Part shown: piece after piece, positions 1 to 10,818 of the stretch
How positions within the stretch are numbered: the stretch's first letter is position 1
How the letters are laid out: each line of letters opens with the position of its first letter
NCBI GenBank assembly: GCA_004369085.1
Contig: ML210200.1
Location: 62,001 to 126,000 of the forward strand
Direction of reading: 5' to 3'
DNA length: 64,000 nt
Source of the DNA: Coprinopsis marcescibilis
Taxonomy: Eukaryota > Basidiomycota > Agaricomycetes > Agaricales > Psathyrellaceae
Program-made: the position numbers and the translations under genes
Notes under the pieces: model-generated
What the model saw: the letters and a program-made list of their open reading frames with translations, nothing else
What the model was told of the DNA's origin: nothing
Databases searched by the model: none

Positions 1-242
1 TCGCTTCGACCGCTCGGACAACCACAACAGGCTGGTGGATCTGTTTATGCAGCAAACCCCGCCTGCTACTACCACTGGTGCTGATGCTGCTGCAACGCCT
101 GCGCCTGAGCCTAGACCCCAGTTTCAGCAGCGAGACTGCCTCCGAGTCGGTGGAGGGTATTCGGGCAGTTACGTTGAACCCTGGACTAGGCGATCGTTCC
201 ATGTTCAGCAGTCGACTGCCTGAGTGGGTTGACGACGGACAT
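1..242 (+). pseudogene. decayed 3' fragment, paralogue of the 1.1-2.2 kb gene
   Basis: Only the 3' end of this copy lies in the window. Reading from base 1, the frame carries a stretch (RLVDLFMQQ..., then a Thr/Ala/Pro-rich segment and RPQFQQ) that matches the C-terminal region of the minus-strand gene at 1100-2175. Near 200-210 the sequence has about 7 extra bases compared with that paralogue, so the frame ends early at about 223. The homologous ending (SSRLPEWVDDG) continues in another frame to about 240. The two copies face each other tail to tail, and similarity continues past the stop to about 345. Most likely a degenerate copy; a functional splice variant cannot be excluded because the 5' part is missing. 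Confidence 0.5.
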
Positions 243-378
243 GGTACAAACCGTAGGCCGAGAAGTGGTGAATAGAATACTGAAGCTTCCGTGGGTGGAG
301 GAGGATGGAGCTGACCGGCAATGGTCCAACATTTCCCAGTATTCCGTAGAGCAAGAGAATCTAATAGGTTTATTCAAT

Positions 379-462
379 TAATGGTGCTTCACTGCTGGTT
401 TCTCACTTTTGTCAAGGGAGAAATGCATTTGTTACATGGATAACGATAGCGGCGATGTTCTA
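379..462 (+). repeat. dispersed repeat, copy 1
   Basis: Imperfect direct copy of 4131-4218. Shared blocks include GGTGCTTCACTGCT, TCTCACTTTTGTCAAG and ATGGATAACGATA, with small indels. It lies in the spacer between the inverted gene copies. Identity unknown. Confidence 0.5.
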
Positions 463-1099
463 GACGTGGGATGATGGTAGACCAGTGATCGGCCGGTGCG
501 TGAGCAAGTCGTCAACACTTTTCAGATAGAAGGGCACATCCCTTGAAGCTTGAGGTTCTGGCTTATCAAGGCCACTGGTCAGGTGTTCGTTATTAGACCC
601 AGGCGTGAACATCGTCAGACGGCGGTATAAATGGTAAATCGAAACAGGTATCACGTCGTAGACCAAGTCAAGGGCTTAAACTGTTGAATCCGAGTATCGG
701 ACTTGTATACGTGCGTCAAAAATAGAATGGATCTCATACTCCGCGATGCAGTAGTATATTCCGATTCCTATCAACTACTTACTTATACATATGTACACAA
801 GTCGCGAGAAAAAGCCGAGCCAGCTCGGGATCCACATTATTCGGATAATAAAAGGTGGATCATGGCCCCAAAGAAGCATTGCAGTCTAATGAATTGAATG
901 GAAACCAGCGACCGCAATTAGATTCTTTTATTCTGAATAGAGATAATCAAGACGCTAAGCTAAAGAGTCTGAACCTGGCTGATGAACGTTGAATGTTGAA
1001 CATTGGACTCTGATGGTGGAAGGCCTGGTCAGCTCCGCCCTCCTCCACACGCGCAGGGCATCGCAAGCTTCAATATCCACCATCTCTTGGCCTTTTGCA

Positions 1100-2175
1100 T
1101 CAACGTCCGTCTTTAACCCATCCAGGCAGTCGACTGGTGAACGCGGAACGATTGGCTGGGGACAAATAACCGCCCGGATACCCTTCATCGTAGCTCATCG
1201 GGTATTCTTGCTGAAACTGGGGTCTAGGCGCTGGCGTTGCAGTGGTAGGCGGGTTTTGCTGCATGAACAGGTCCACCAGTCTGCTGTGGCTGTTCAAGAG
1301 GTTGAACGGGTATGCGGGGGCAGCCCTCTGAATATTGCTTGAGGAGAAAGGGGTAGTGCCGGTAGCGGGAGCCGAAAGTTGGGATATGGAAGCCCGGGTT
1401 TGCGTGTACATGACCATGGGCATCCCGTTCTGAGGTTGCTGTTGTTTTTGGTGGGGACTCCACTCGGCTTGGGGAGACGTGGCGTGGCATGGCTGTTCGG
1501 ACAGTGGGGATTGGTGGGCTGGTAGACCGAGTGGGATGGAAATGTGAGTTTGAGGCGGAAGTGTGGCTGGTGGACTCTGGTATGTGGCGGTACTTTGCAA
1601 CTGCCATTGACAACGAAGCTTTTCCGCCCTGTGTTTGGGCACGGTACATTCCAGGGAGCCGTGTTCGAGGCAGCAGGACAGGCAGTACCGATGCACGCAC
1701 TTCAGCGCACACCGTCCGCGACACTTGTCCCTTGTGCATTTCCGAGTTGAACTTGCGCCGGTGGGCTGGGTCGGGAGCAGCGGTGGTGCGTTGGATGCTT
1801 GTTGGCTCTGGGCAATTTGCGCCCAGTCCGCACTCGCCTGCGAGTCAGGGCGAGGTAAGTACGGACGAGCGGAATGCACCGAGTCTAGCGCCCCACCACG
1901 CCGGGGATCCAATACCAGTCCACCATTGCTATGCCACATTGCACTGGATGTCGGATGGCTGATGGCATAGTGATGCGCATTGAGAGAGTCGTTAAAGACA
2001 TGGGAAGGGAAAAGCGATGGTGAGCATACAGCATACCCGAGCCAATGATGATGAGGACGACTTACTCTGGAGGCTGCGAGGCCTGTGAGTCGCTGCTAAA
2101 TTTCATGACATTAAATCTGCAACGTAGAATCGGGTAGGCAACTTACGAAGTTTCCCAGAGATAAGATGGGTTCAT
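1100..2175 (-). CDS. hypothetical protein with Cys-cluster (CX4CX3CX3CX4CX2CCX7CX4H)
   Basis: Function unknown. Hand-spliced exons are 2175-2147, 2095-2066 and 1958-1100, giving 305 aa; introns of 51 and 107 bp both have GTAAGT donors and phase is kept. A TATA box lies about 80 bp upstream of the ATG. The first 70 or so residues are polar, followed by a compact zinc-binding-like cluster with eight Cys and a His (CTRDKC...CALKC...YCLSCC...C...H). The rest is Gln/Pro/Ser-rich and disordered. The cluster resembles the small CxC-type clusters seen in basidiomycete proteins, some of them transposase-associated, but I cannot assign a named family. The C-terminus is duplicated in inverted orientation at the window's left edge. 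Confidence 0.7.
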
Positions 2176-2251
2176 ATTGTCGAGGGTGAGCACCGTGGCG
2201 GGATATGCTTGCTACGAAACGATGTGTGATTCAAGTATAAACGTTCGAGAG

Positions 2252-2259
2252 CTTTTATA
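2252..2259 (-). promoter_or_regulatory. TATA box of the Cys-cluster gene
   Basis: On the minus strand the motif reads TATAAAAG, 77 bp upstream of the predicted ATG at 2175, a normal distance for a fungal core promoter. Confidence 0.5.
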
Positions 2260-3166
2260 ACCTCATTTGAAGACCTCCCGGAGGTGCTCTACCCTCCGGG
2301 GTAGCATCGGTATGTTCTCGAGAAGAATCTTGGCATCTGTGTTGCTGGTAACTAGTCCAGCTTTCACTGCTAGACCTCAGACAAAGCCTTATCGAGTAAA
2401 CGAAATGACGAGTGATGACATGCTCAATGCTGTATTCCGACTCTTCTTTTCTCCACGGGGCCACTAAGAAATCCGCACTTTCCGTTGCTGACCCGGGGGG
2501 AGGCGTTTCAAATTTAAGCACGTGGGATTCTGAACTCACTTGGCGTTCTCTATGCTGTGATGTGGGAGTGAAAGTATCCAGATGTCAAATGTCATGTCAA
2601 GGAAGAGAGAAGCAGACATAGATAAAGTAGTAGCTCACAACGGTTTGCCTCCACATGGTCCCGTATTCGTCGATGATAATCCGTGCAGCTTGACTCACGT
2701 ACCCAAGCGCCTCCGGTTCCGAGCGATACTATGTATAGCCCTTGGGACGTCCAGAGGGTCCTGTAAGCGGACAAAAGAGGATAGATAACCAGCTTGTTCA
2801 TACGACTGATTGCCGAGTATGGTTAGTAGGGCAGAAGCCATCTGAATAAGAATAAGGCTGGTGATTAAGATTCGTTTTGTAAGTACTAGTTATAGTAATT
2901 CCAGTGTCCGAATACATATCCTTGATCACCGTGACCCTCACTGAGCGGGAACGCTGTGGAACACTGGCATTCGCGCGCGCGAGTCTTGGGTCAAGCTGCA
3001 CGGATCATCGTCGCGACGAATACGGGACTGTGGAAGCACACTGTTGCGGGCTGGCTATCTATGCTTCGGCCCCGTTGACGGCACCCGATGGAAAAGAGAA
3101 CGCCAAATGCCCGCGCGCTTAAATCACTGATCTCCCCACGAAAGGACGGTTAACAAGCTACATAAA

Positions 3167-3330
3167 TGGTCAAGCCAAGCACAAGACCTCCAAATGGAAT
3201 AGGACGCGTCTATTTATACACTGCGAGATCGAGATATGAATTTGGAGTAGGCTAGAACAGGAAAAGACCAACTCGAGCGACGAGATCTGAACAGTATCTT
3301 CCCCCGGGCCGCAAGATGTGCCAATTCAAT
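3167..3330 (+). repeat. 165-bp direct repeat, copy 1
   Basis: Begins TGGTCAAGCCAAGC and ends GTGCCAATTCAAT; about 90% identical by eye to 3727-3891. Contains a TATA-like TATTTATAC. May be the left terminal repeat of a miniature retroelement or one of two independent insertions. Confidence 0.65.
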
Positions 3331-3726
3331 CACTGAAATGAGGGCCACATTTTCGGGGCCAAAAAATCTAACCAAAATCCATGAACAAAGTTTGCATCTT
3401 ATCTACGGATTCTGGGAGCACCCCTACTTAACCTTTTGTGCCGTTGTAAACATCTAAATATGAAAAGTATTTACAAATCATTTTGGAAACCTACAAATAT
3501 CAGGGCCCCACTCAAGGTGCTTATGTCTCTGCCAGCCATAGCAACCGTTACCACCTTGGGCCAGGCTGCACTATTATGGGACTTTAAGAACTCGACATAA
3601 ATCCTTCAACAAATGTTACCTATTGTCCAAGGTGGCCACTCAGAAATGCGCACCAGAATGTCGTACCTGAGGAAGCATTTTTGAAGAGACTAAATAGATC
3701 CATCGCTGCAGTGAATGGGAAGTGCC

Positions 3727-3891
3727 TGGTCAAGCCAAGCAGAAGACCTCCAAATGGAATCGGACAAAGTCTATTTATACACTGCGAGATCGAGATACGA
3801 ATTTGAAGTAGGTTAGAACAGGAAAAGACCAACTCGATCGACGAGATCTGAATAATATCTTCCCCCGGGCCGCAAGATGTGCCAATTCAAT
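3727..3891 (+). mobile_element. 165-bp direct repeat, copy 2, with candidate target-site duplication
   Basis: Second copy of the 3167-3330 repeat, about 400 bp downstream of the first. It is bracketed by a perfect 10-bp direct repeat GAAGTGCCTG at 3719-3728 and 3894-3903, which looks like a target-site duplication and suggests this copy inserted on its own. No coding capacity, no Pol III boxes recognised. Confidence 0.5.
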
Positions 3892-4130
3892 GAGAAGTGC
3901 CTGTACAAGGTTTCGTGGACGGTCCTAGGATCGCTGTACTGTGCGATATTAGAGCTGTCGGAGTATCATGGTATGACAGGAGATTCTGATACGCAACTGG
4001 ACTTGTCCGTTCGTTCTCACCGTGCGTGCCTTCTACTACACTGTTTTAGCTCTATTTCACAGGTTGTCCGTGTGTCGGGTAGACGGCGGAGTTGTTCATT
4101 TTACTGTTTTCCTAAACGCAGGCGGTCTTT

Positions 4131-4218
4131 GGTGCTTCACTGCTTGGGGTCTCACTTTTGTCAAGAGAGAAACATAGGCATTGGAGTAGTTATTGCATGG
4201 ATAACGATAACGGCGATT
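4131..4218 (+). repeat. dispersed repeat, copy 2
   Basis: Imperfect copy of the sequence at 379-462, same orientation, with the same three conserved blocks. No coding content. Confidence 0.5.
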
Positions 4219-5481
4219 TTGAAGACAGGAACTTGCATTGTTCGCGCTCGAATGTCAAAAACTATTCAACATCTTCGAAGCTCCAGCCTCGTCCCGAGTC
4301 CCACGTGTCGTGACTAGCGGCTAATCTTCACACCCGTTACAGATTTGTAGGTGATTGATGAGGTGGTCGTCTGCTCAAGAACTGAATGGCGAATGCGATA
4401 GGGGGGATGGGTGAGTATCTGTTGTTTGTTGTAAAAATGGTAAACCTCCTCCCTTTACCTGGTTTCTTGGCAGCCTATTGCTCTATCCGACTAACGATAT
4501 GCTACATTGTCCCGTTGACATCAAAGTATCCGATTGATTTCCGGATATGTAGGGAACAAACCCCGGAAGAACGAATGGGTGTGGTTCCTGATTGATTCCT
4601 ATTTCTCGTGGTAATTAGAGTATGTTCGATTGTATGTATGTACTGTTAGACCATCTCACTTTCCCGTATAGAAGCCCTAGCCTCCCTCTACAGAACGAGG
4701 CTTTCGCCTAAGCCTTGCGCAAGGCTATTACGATAACTAAATCCAATCATCACTTTACTCTTATCCTCGTGCTTCACTTTCCTCTCTCTCCCTGCATCTG
4801 CACCTGATGTCCAGTCCAGTCCATCGTGTGGGACGCTCATACTTTTGTCTTGTCTTGTAATATCATCCAAGTAAGCTTCTGTGTGTTCTGCCGTGCTGAC
4901 CGAACTGGCTCTGCCCCAACAGCCCGTCGTTTCTGTCTACAGGTCCACGCTCGCGAGCGATCGCTCAGCAGCTTTTAGCGCCCGTGCGTAACATCCTGCG
5001 CCGCTAGCCCAGTCGCGACCTCTGCAGTATCTGCAAGTCCACTCCTGTTCCTTTTTTCGCCAGTCTTTAAATTGGGATGGGCTGGTTAATACATGTAACA
5101 TGATACACCGTAGTACAGCAGTATCGATGGTCACTCATAAATATCACTGGGCATTTGTTCCTACACCCTGACGTCCAAACAGCCGTGGGGGACTCTGCCT
5201 TGAGATCTGCCGTTCGATCGCAGGGTTTGACAGACGAGTCTGGAGTACAGTATACCAAGCGACCATCGAACTTTGTCCTCAAGCAATCATTCACAGCCCC
5301 TGAATCAAAAGCTGGGGTCCACTCTTGCGCATTGCTGACTGACAGATATGGTTCGAGCGTGGGAAGATTGATGACTCGGGAAGGCGGGATGTGGGCACGT
5401 GGAAGATTGTTCGGCTCCTGAAAAAGAAGAATTCATGGCGCGCTTAATGACAGTGGACTCGATCATCAGCCAGCTCACAGG

Positions 5482-8264
5482 ATGGCTTCGCCCAGCTCAT
5501 CGACGTCGTCCACACCAATGCCCCTCACGCCCGACTCGACCGGCGGCGACCCAGCAACACGCAAGGCAAACCGACGACAGACCGCAGTCTATAACCCCTC
5601 CAATCCGCCGACCAACAGCCCGAAACCACTCAAGCCCTTCAGCAGGAGTGCAGCCAAGCGGGAGAGCGTGCTGGCCCTCGGCAGCATCGAGCACCTGCAG
5701 CAGTACTTTAGCAAAGCCGGCATCGCGAGCAAGAAAAAGTAAGATCTCCACCGCATGTCTGCCTACCGCACACAACTGATGATGATGCATTGCAGCCCAC
5801 TCGCGAACAGACTACGGAATCTGGGGCTGGTGCCCGCAATCGGCGGGATCGAGCACGTCCCGCTCTCACCGCAGGGCACGGAGAGCTCGCACGCGCTCTC
5901 GCTCGAATCGCTCCTCGCACCCGCCTCCAGCCAGCCCCCGCACGCCGCCAGCACCCCGCACGTGCGCACCCACGGCGTGCACCCCGACGCGATGCTCCCC
6001 GGGGTCATCCACGACCTTGCGCAGCTCGTCGATGTCTGGAACCTCGCCCGCCCGCTCCCCCGTGCCCCTGACGCCGCCCCGATCGATATCATCCACCTCG
6101 TCAAGACCTCCACGCGCACCATCCAGAGCGTGCGCAATTACGTGCTGAGCCTCCCGGACGAGGACACTGAAGCTATCCGCGCAAGCTCCACCCTGCCTTC
6201 GTCGTCGTCGTCTGGAGGTGCGGCGGGGGATCCGCTGGCGCTGATTCGCAGGAGTGCGATGGAGGTGCTTGCGAGCCTCCGCGAGCTTGAAGAACGCGCA
6301 CGGTTGCCGCTGTCGGACGATGCGTATGATGCGCAGAGCGATGGTGGTGGGAGTGGCAGTACTCAAGCAGCAGCAGGGCATAGCCCTGAGCCTGCCGACC
6401 CAGCCATTACGTTCTCGCTTGTGCAGGTGAATGGCAAGTACGAGAGTGTGCCGGTGTGGGTCGACGAGGACGATTTCGACGCGTTCGAGGACCTCGCGGT
6501 CAAGAAGGAGCGGTGGGACCAGCGGCTCGAGCTCTCGAATGGCTGGCTGTACCGCAAGGATGTGGGGCTGGGAGAGCTGGAGAGGGAGAGGGAGGCGGTG
6601 GGCAAATATGTCGAGCTCGTGGATGATGCGTTGTTTAGGGACAAGGTTGGGGGTGGAGAGGCAGAGGGGGCGTACAATTTCGAGGGTGTGAGGAGCAAGT
6701 TGGACGAAGCTGCTTCGCGATCCCGCTCGCATGTCCGTTCCTTGGACCCGAATGCGACTTCTAAACCCAGCCGGTCGCCGTCGCCTGCACATGCAGCAGC
6801 AGCAGCGCAGAGGAGCAAGAACCGGCGTGTCAGCGGGTCCGATGTTCCTGCTGCTGGTCCTGCGAAGCAGAAGCAGAAGCAGGTCCCGCTCTTTTTGGAC
6901 ACCTCGGGGGAGAAGCGGAGGGTGAGCACGGGGGTGTTGGGTTTGGGTGGGGGGGTGATGACGGAGGAGCCGGAGATGATGAGTGTTATTACTGAGGAGG
7001 GTGGGGGGTTCCGTGGGTGGCCGGCTGGTGGTATTGTAGAGGAGGAAGAGGGTGATGAGGAGGAGGAGGAAGAGGAAGTGGGGGATGAAGAGTTGCCAGA
7101 GTGGGCTCAGCGTCGGACGTTCCAGGGGGATCAACTTGGTGTGTTCTTTCTTTATATTTATTTCTGGTTGGGTTACTGACTATTTTGCTCTCCACCTTTC
7201 TTATCATCTACCATTTGTGTCGTTTTATTGTATCCTCAAACCCCTACAACCACACCACACCATCCCTACTACCACGACAGCCCGCGCACACGCATTCCTC
7301 AAAGCCTTCCTCCCCTCCACCTACCAACCTGCACTCATCCCACCGCATGCGCCCTACAGCCCCGAAGAATTTTTAGGGTCGTTGAGTTCGGGGCAGCTGC
7401 TGTGTTTTGCGTATAATGGGTGTGTGAGAAAGAGTCGGCATCCGTGGGGGTTTGTTGCGCGGGAGGGGGTGCATGATGTTTTGGCGTTGGAGGGGGGTGC
7501 GAAGGAGGGAGTGGGTAAGGAGGGTAAGGGGGAGGGTGTGAGGGAGGGGGAGGTTGTGGAAGAGGGGAAAGAGGGGAAAGGCAGGCAGAGCCCGAGTGGG
7601 TTGGGTGGAGCTGGGTGGACGTTTAGAAGGACTGATAATCTGAGGTTGTGGGTTGGGTACGTGGTTTTTGGTTTTGGTTTTGTTTTCTTCTTTTTGGTCT
7701 CGTTCGTTCGTTTATTCCTTCGTTTATTCGTTCATGCATTTATTTTATTTTCCGCCTGTCCCATTCATTTCATCCCATCCCATTCATATAAACAAATTCT
7801 AACACCAACGTAGGGCTCTGAAACTACGCTACTTGATCCCGATCCAGATGCCTGCGCAGCATGTGTCGGCGGGTGCACCGGGGATGGTGCAGTTGCCTGC
7901 TGTTGGGGCGGGTGCGTTGGGTGCGTTGGGGAAGAGGGGCGGTGGGGGCGGTGGTGGTGCGTCTGGACCGAGTTCGCCGAATTCGAATGCTGGGTTTGGG
8001 GGTTTGGGTTTGGGATCGGTTGTTGTGAGAGACAAGGAGAAGGATAGGGAGAAAGGCACGGAAAAGGAGAGGGAGAAGGAGAAGGAGAAGGAGAAAGACA
8101 AGGAAAGGGACAAGGATAAAGACAAGGATAAAGATAAAGACAAGGAGAAGCTGCTGTTTGATGCCAAAGTGGTTGCGAGGAAGGATGAGGGGTGGGAGGA
8201 TATGCTTGAGGATGTGTTGGTGCGGTGGATGTGGAGGGCGGTTGAGGAGAAGCGGAAGATGTGA
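5482..8264 (+). CDS. calponin-homology (CH)-domain-like protein
   Basis: Exons 5482-5738, 5796-7138, 7281-7656 and 7814-8264 give 808 aa with phase kept at each junction. The N-terminus is Ser/Pro-rich and low complexity. A middle block has a conserved-looking core around WVDEDDFDAFEDL, followed by a coiled, charged stretch and an Asp/Glu-rich run. The third exon and the start of the fourth resemble a CH fold: an L-x-SGQLLC-x-xYN motif, a HPWGF motif, and WTFRRTDNLRLW leading into ALKLRYLIPI. CH domains bind actin or act as regulatory modules, so a cytoskeleton or polarity role is plausible but inferred. The C-terminal part has a run of KDKEKD-type repeats. The acidic and basic low-complexity runs are coded by long purine tracts. 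Confidence 0.7.
8034..8152 (+). repeat. polypurine tract coding Lys/Asp/Glu repeats
   Basis: About 120 bp of almost pure A/G on the plus strand inside the last exon of the CH-like gene, encoding KDKEKDREK-type repeats. Long purine tracts can form triplex DNA and expand or contract. Confidence 0.6.
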
Positions 8265-8350
8265 GTGCGTGCGTGGGTGTGCGTAAAGAGCAAAGTGGTG
8301 GTAATGTGTAGTGTGTAATGTACAATGTAATGTTTTCGGTTTGGGATGTA

Positions 8351-8382
8351 ATGGATGGACGGATGGACGGATGGATGGATGG
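8351..8382 (+). repeat. (GGAT)n/(GGAC)n microsatellite
   Basis: About eight tetranucleotide units of GGAT/GGAC type in the 3' region of the CH-like gene. The rest of 8265-8879 shows no gene. Confidence 0.7.
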
Positions 8383-10572
8383 AACGTTTGTATGGATGTC
8401 GTGTCGTTGGACGTGTATGTGGGACAGGGGCCATCGCGAATGCGAAATGAAATTGACGCGTAAAGCTGCAAGCACGCTCACTGTACTTGTATTTACTATT
8501 GACCACCTTGGCAAGCTTTGTTTGGGTGAGATCAATGGTGCCTTTTTCGTCCAAGATACTTTATGATACTAATTACGGGGCTATGATACGAGTCGGGGCT
8601 TGGCTGAAGCAGTTGGAACTGAATATTATAGGCGTTGCTCGATCGGTAACCAACGTTGTGAACTAGATTTAAATTTGACAACGTTTGCAATGTCGATTCT
8701 CGCTCGCCTGCATTTGTGATTATTTACATTAATCCAAACGAGTAGGGGTAGGTAAGTAAGTATTAACAAGCAGATTTAAAGACCAAACCGGTTCTGGATA
8801 TCGATGTTTGCGTCGTACGACCTTCAACGGGCACGCATCACCTACCCACCCCTCAACCGCCCAACCCAACCACAACCCCTCACCACCCCGTCTGCGCCGG
8901 CGCCCCATGCCTTTTCCTGACATGCAACCCCAGCCTATCAACCGGCGCGCCAAAGCGGACTTCAATCTTGTGCTTGCACCGCGCAGGGTCAGAGTCAGAC
9001 AAGCCCGCCTGCGCAAAGCAGCAGTGGTACTGCACCATGGGCAGCTCGCGCAGATGGTACGTGCGGCCCCTAACGACGTGCGCGCCGATGCGCAGGGCTG
9101 GTACCGACTGCCTGCAGACGCCTGGGGGCTCGTGTGGGGTGCGGCAGGAGCGCCAGCTGCAGCGGATGCGACTCGAGTCCCCGGCGGGGGCGGGGGCGGG
9201 GATCGACGCTGGGACTGGCGCTGGGGAGCTGTTGCCAGGATGCACAGTAGCAACACCGATGTCTGAGGGTAAGGTCTGGTTTTGGTTCTGGGTGTGGAGG
9301 TGGGAGCGCATGATATGCTCCTGTATGGCGCACTCCAGATTGAGCAGCGAACCGTCTACGGCAGACCGGAGCATGATGGGGCACCTGCACACCGTTGCCA
9401 CCGCCAGCCCGCGCTCCGTGACCCACTGACACATGATCGAGGGCGGGAGCTGTCGTACTTCCATAGGGATAGGGCGGGTCGGCTGCGGATGTCCGAGACG
9501 GGGGCGTGTGGTGTCGGGCGGGGCGTCGGCAAAGGTGTAGGTGAAGAGACCGGCAGCTCGCGCGGGATTCACTAGGTTCTCTTGCAGAGCCAGGGCCGCT
9601 TGGTCGATTAGATGCGCGTTGGGGGGCTGGTGGACAGGGTTGGGATGCGCGTCGGTGTACGAGGCCGAGTCCGAGTCCGAGTCTGGGTCACAGCTGTTGG
9701 CGGAGAGATGGGGACGGTCGGCGTCGTCCGTGTCTGTTTCTGCTTCTGCTTCTGCTTCTGCTTCTGCTTCTGCGTGGTCGAACGGGTCAGCGGGCGGCGC
9801 TCGGGAACTGCTGCTAGCGAGCGGCGAGTCCCTCGCGGGGAAGGGGAATCGAGTTTGAGCGTCGTATGCGGCGAGAACGATGCGGTGCAGGTCCGCCATT
9901 CTCATGGCCCCCGGCACAAATGGCAGTGTCTCCGTGAACTCTTCGCCGTCTGGAGCCTTGAATGTGTAGGCGAGGGAGACTGTGGGGTCGGGCTTGGGCT
10001 CGCGCATGGGGTAGGAAACCGTAAAATTGACTTGCAGCAGCTCGTATTCGTCGGGCTGTTCTTTGCCTTTGCCTTTGCCAGTGCTAGTCCTGCTAGGTTT
10101 GGGCGGGGGATTGAGTGTAGGTTGTAGAGGAGGCACGGGTGACTGAGGAGCAGTGGATTCAAAAAGACCGGGAGCTCGCGAGAGATTCACCAGGCTTTCC
10201 TGCCGAGGGAGGGTCGCTTGGCCGTTGGGGGGCTGGTGGTTGGGATACGCGTCGATGTACGAGTCCGAGTCCGAGTCCCAGCTGTTGTCAGAGGAATGAG
10301 CATAATCGGTTTCGTCCGTGTCTGCTTCTGGGCCCTCGAAAGGGACAGTGGGCGGCCCGGCGATGGCCCCAGGCTCCACGCCGTCTTGGCCATGGGCTGT
10401 CCGCGTCGAGTCGCCAAGGCTGGTACGGCCTATGCGAGCCTCCCGCCACTCCCTTGCCAAACGGAGCATCTCATCCACTGTAAGCCGACGTTTGTTGGCA
10501 CTGCTAGCAGGCGGTGAGTCCCTCGCGGGGAACGGTAATCGAGTTTGGGCTTCGTATGCGGCGAGAACGATG

Positions 10573-10818
10573 TGTTAGAAGTGTGTGATGTGTCAGCACC
10601 TTCCTAATATGGTCAGAGTTCCTGAACTGGACAAAACCGCTTGGCAGTTGCACACAGTCCACATTGCGGGTCCAGGTACACACTCATCCTTGGCTATCTA
10701 ACTAATAGTCAACTCCATGTTCCTAAGATCATATAGCTCAGTGGTTAGAGCGTCCCTCATGTGTTGGTGGAGGTCCTAGGTTCAATCCCTGGTGTGGTCG
10801 CATTGCTCTATTTTAACA
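10573..10818 (+). mobile_element. solo-LTR-like insertion (246 bp) with 5-bp target-site duplication
   Basis: The element begins TGTTAGAAG and ends ATTTTAACA, so its ends are TGTTA...TAACA, the short inverted repeat typical of LTRs. It is flanked by perfect CGATG direct repeats at 10568-10572 and 10819-10823. The host reading frame is continuous when the element and one CGATG are removed, confirming the ends. It holds no protein-coding frame but carries a tRNA-like sequence. No internal retroelement domain is adjacent, so it is either a solo LTR or a complete small element. Confidence 0.8.
10727..10800 (+). tRNA. tRNA-like sequence with Pol III A and B boxes
   Basis: A 74-bp sequence folds as most of a tRNA: acceptor stem GATCATA with TGTGGTC (all seven pairs with G-T wobble), D arm GCTC-AGTGGTTA-GAGC, and T arm CTAGG-TTCAATC-CCTGG. 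The A box TAGCTCAGTGG (10734-10744) and B box GGTTCAATCC (10779-10788) match Pol III consensus. The anticodon arm is irregular: 24 bases lie between the D and T stems and no stem pairs fully, so the anticodon (GTG or CAT readings) is ambiguous. It sits wholly inside the LTR-like element, so I read it as a tRNA-derived promoter rather than a working tRNA gene. Confidence 0.55.

Larger units (their letters stand above)
2260..5481. other. gene-poor stretch with short repeats
   Basis: No convincing gene. Short open frames here have no recognisable domains. It contains the 165-bp direct repeats at 3167 and 3727, one copy of a roughly 90-bp dispersed repeat (4131-4218), and a 16-bp palindrome at 4711-4726 (AGCCTTGCGCAAGGCT). 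Confidence 0.5.

Noticed and set aside
3877..4317. 146-codon plus-strand frame
   Set aside because: It starts inside the 165-bp repeat and runs across the dispersed repeat; composition is not protein-like and there is no promoter or homology signal.
5866..7134. 422-codon minus-strand frame
   Set aside because: Antisense shadow of the GC-rich CH-like gene, whose plus-strand frame has splice sites in phase and a domain signature.
7765..8554. Three long overlapping minus-strand frames rich in Ser, Leu and Pro
   Set aside because: Antisense of the purine tract coding KDKEKD repeats; low complexity on this strand is a by-product.
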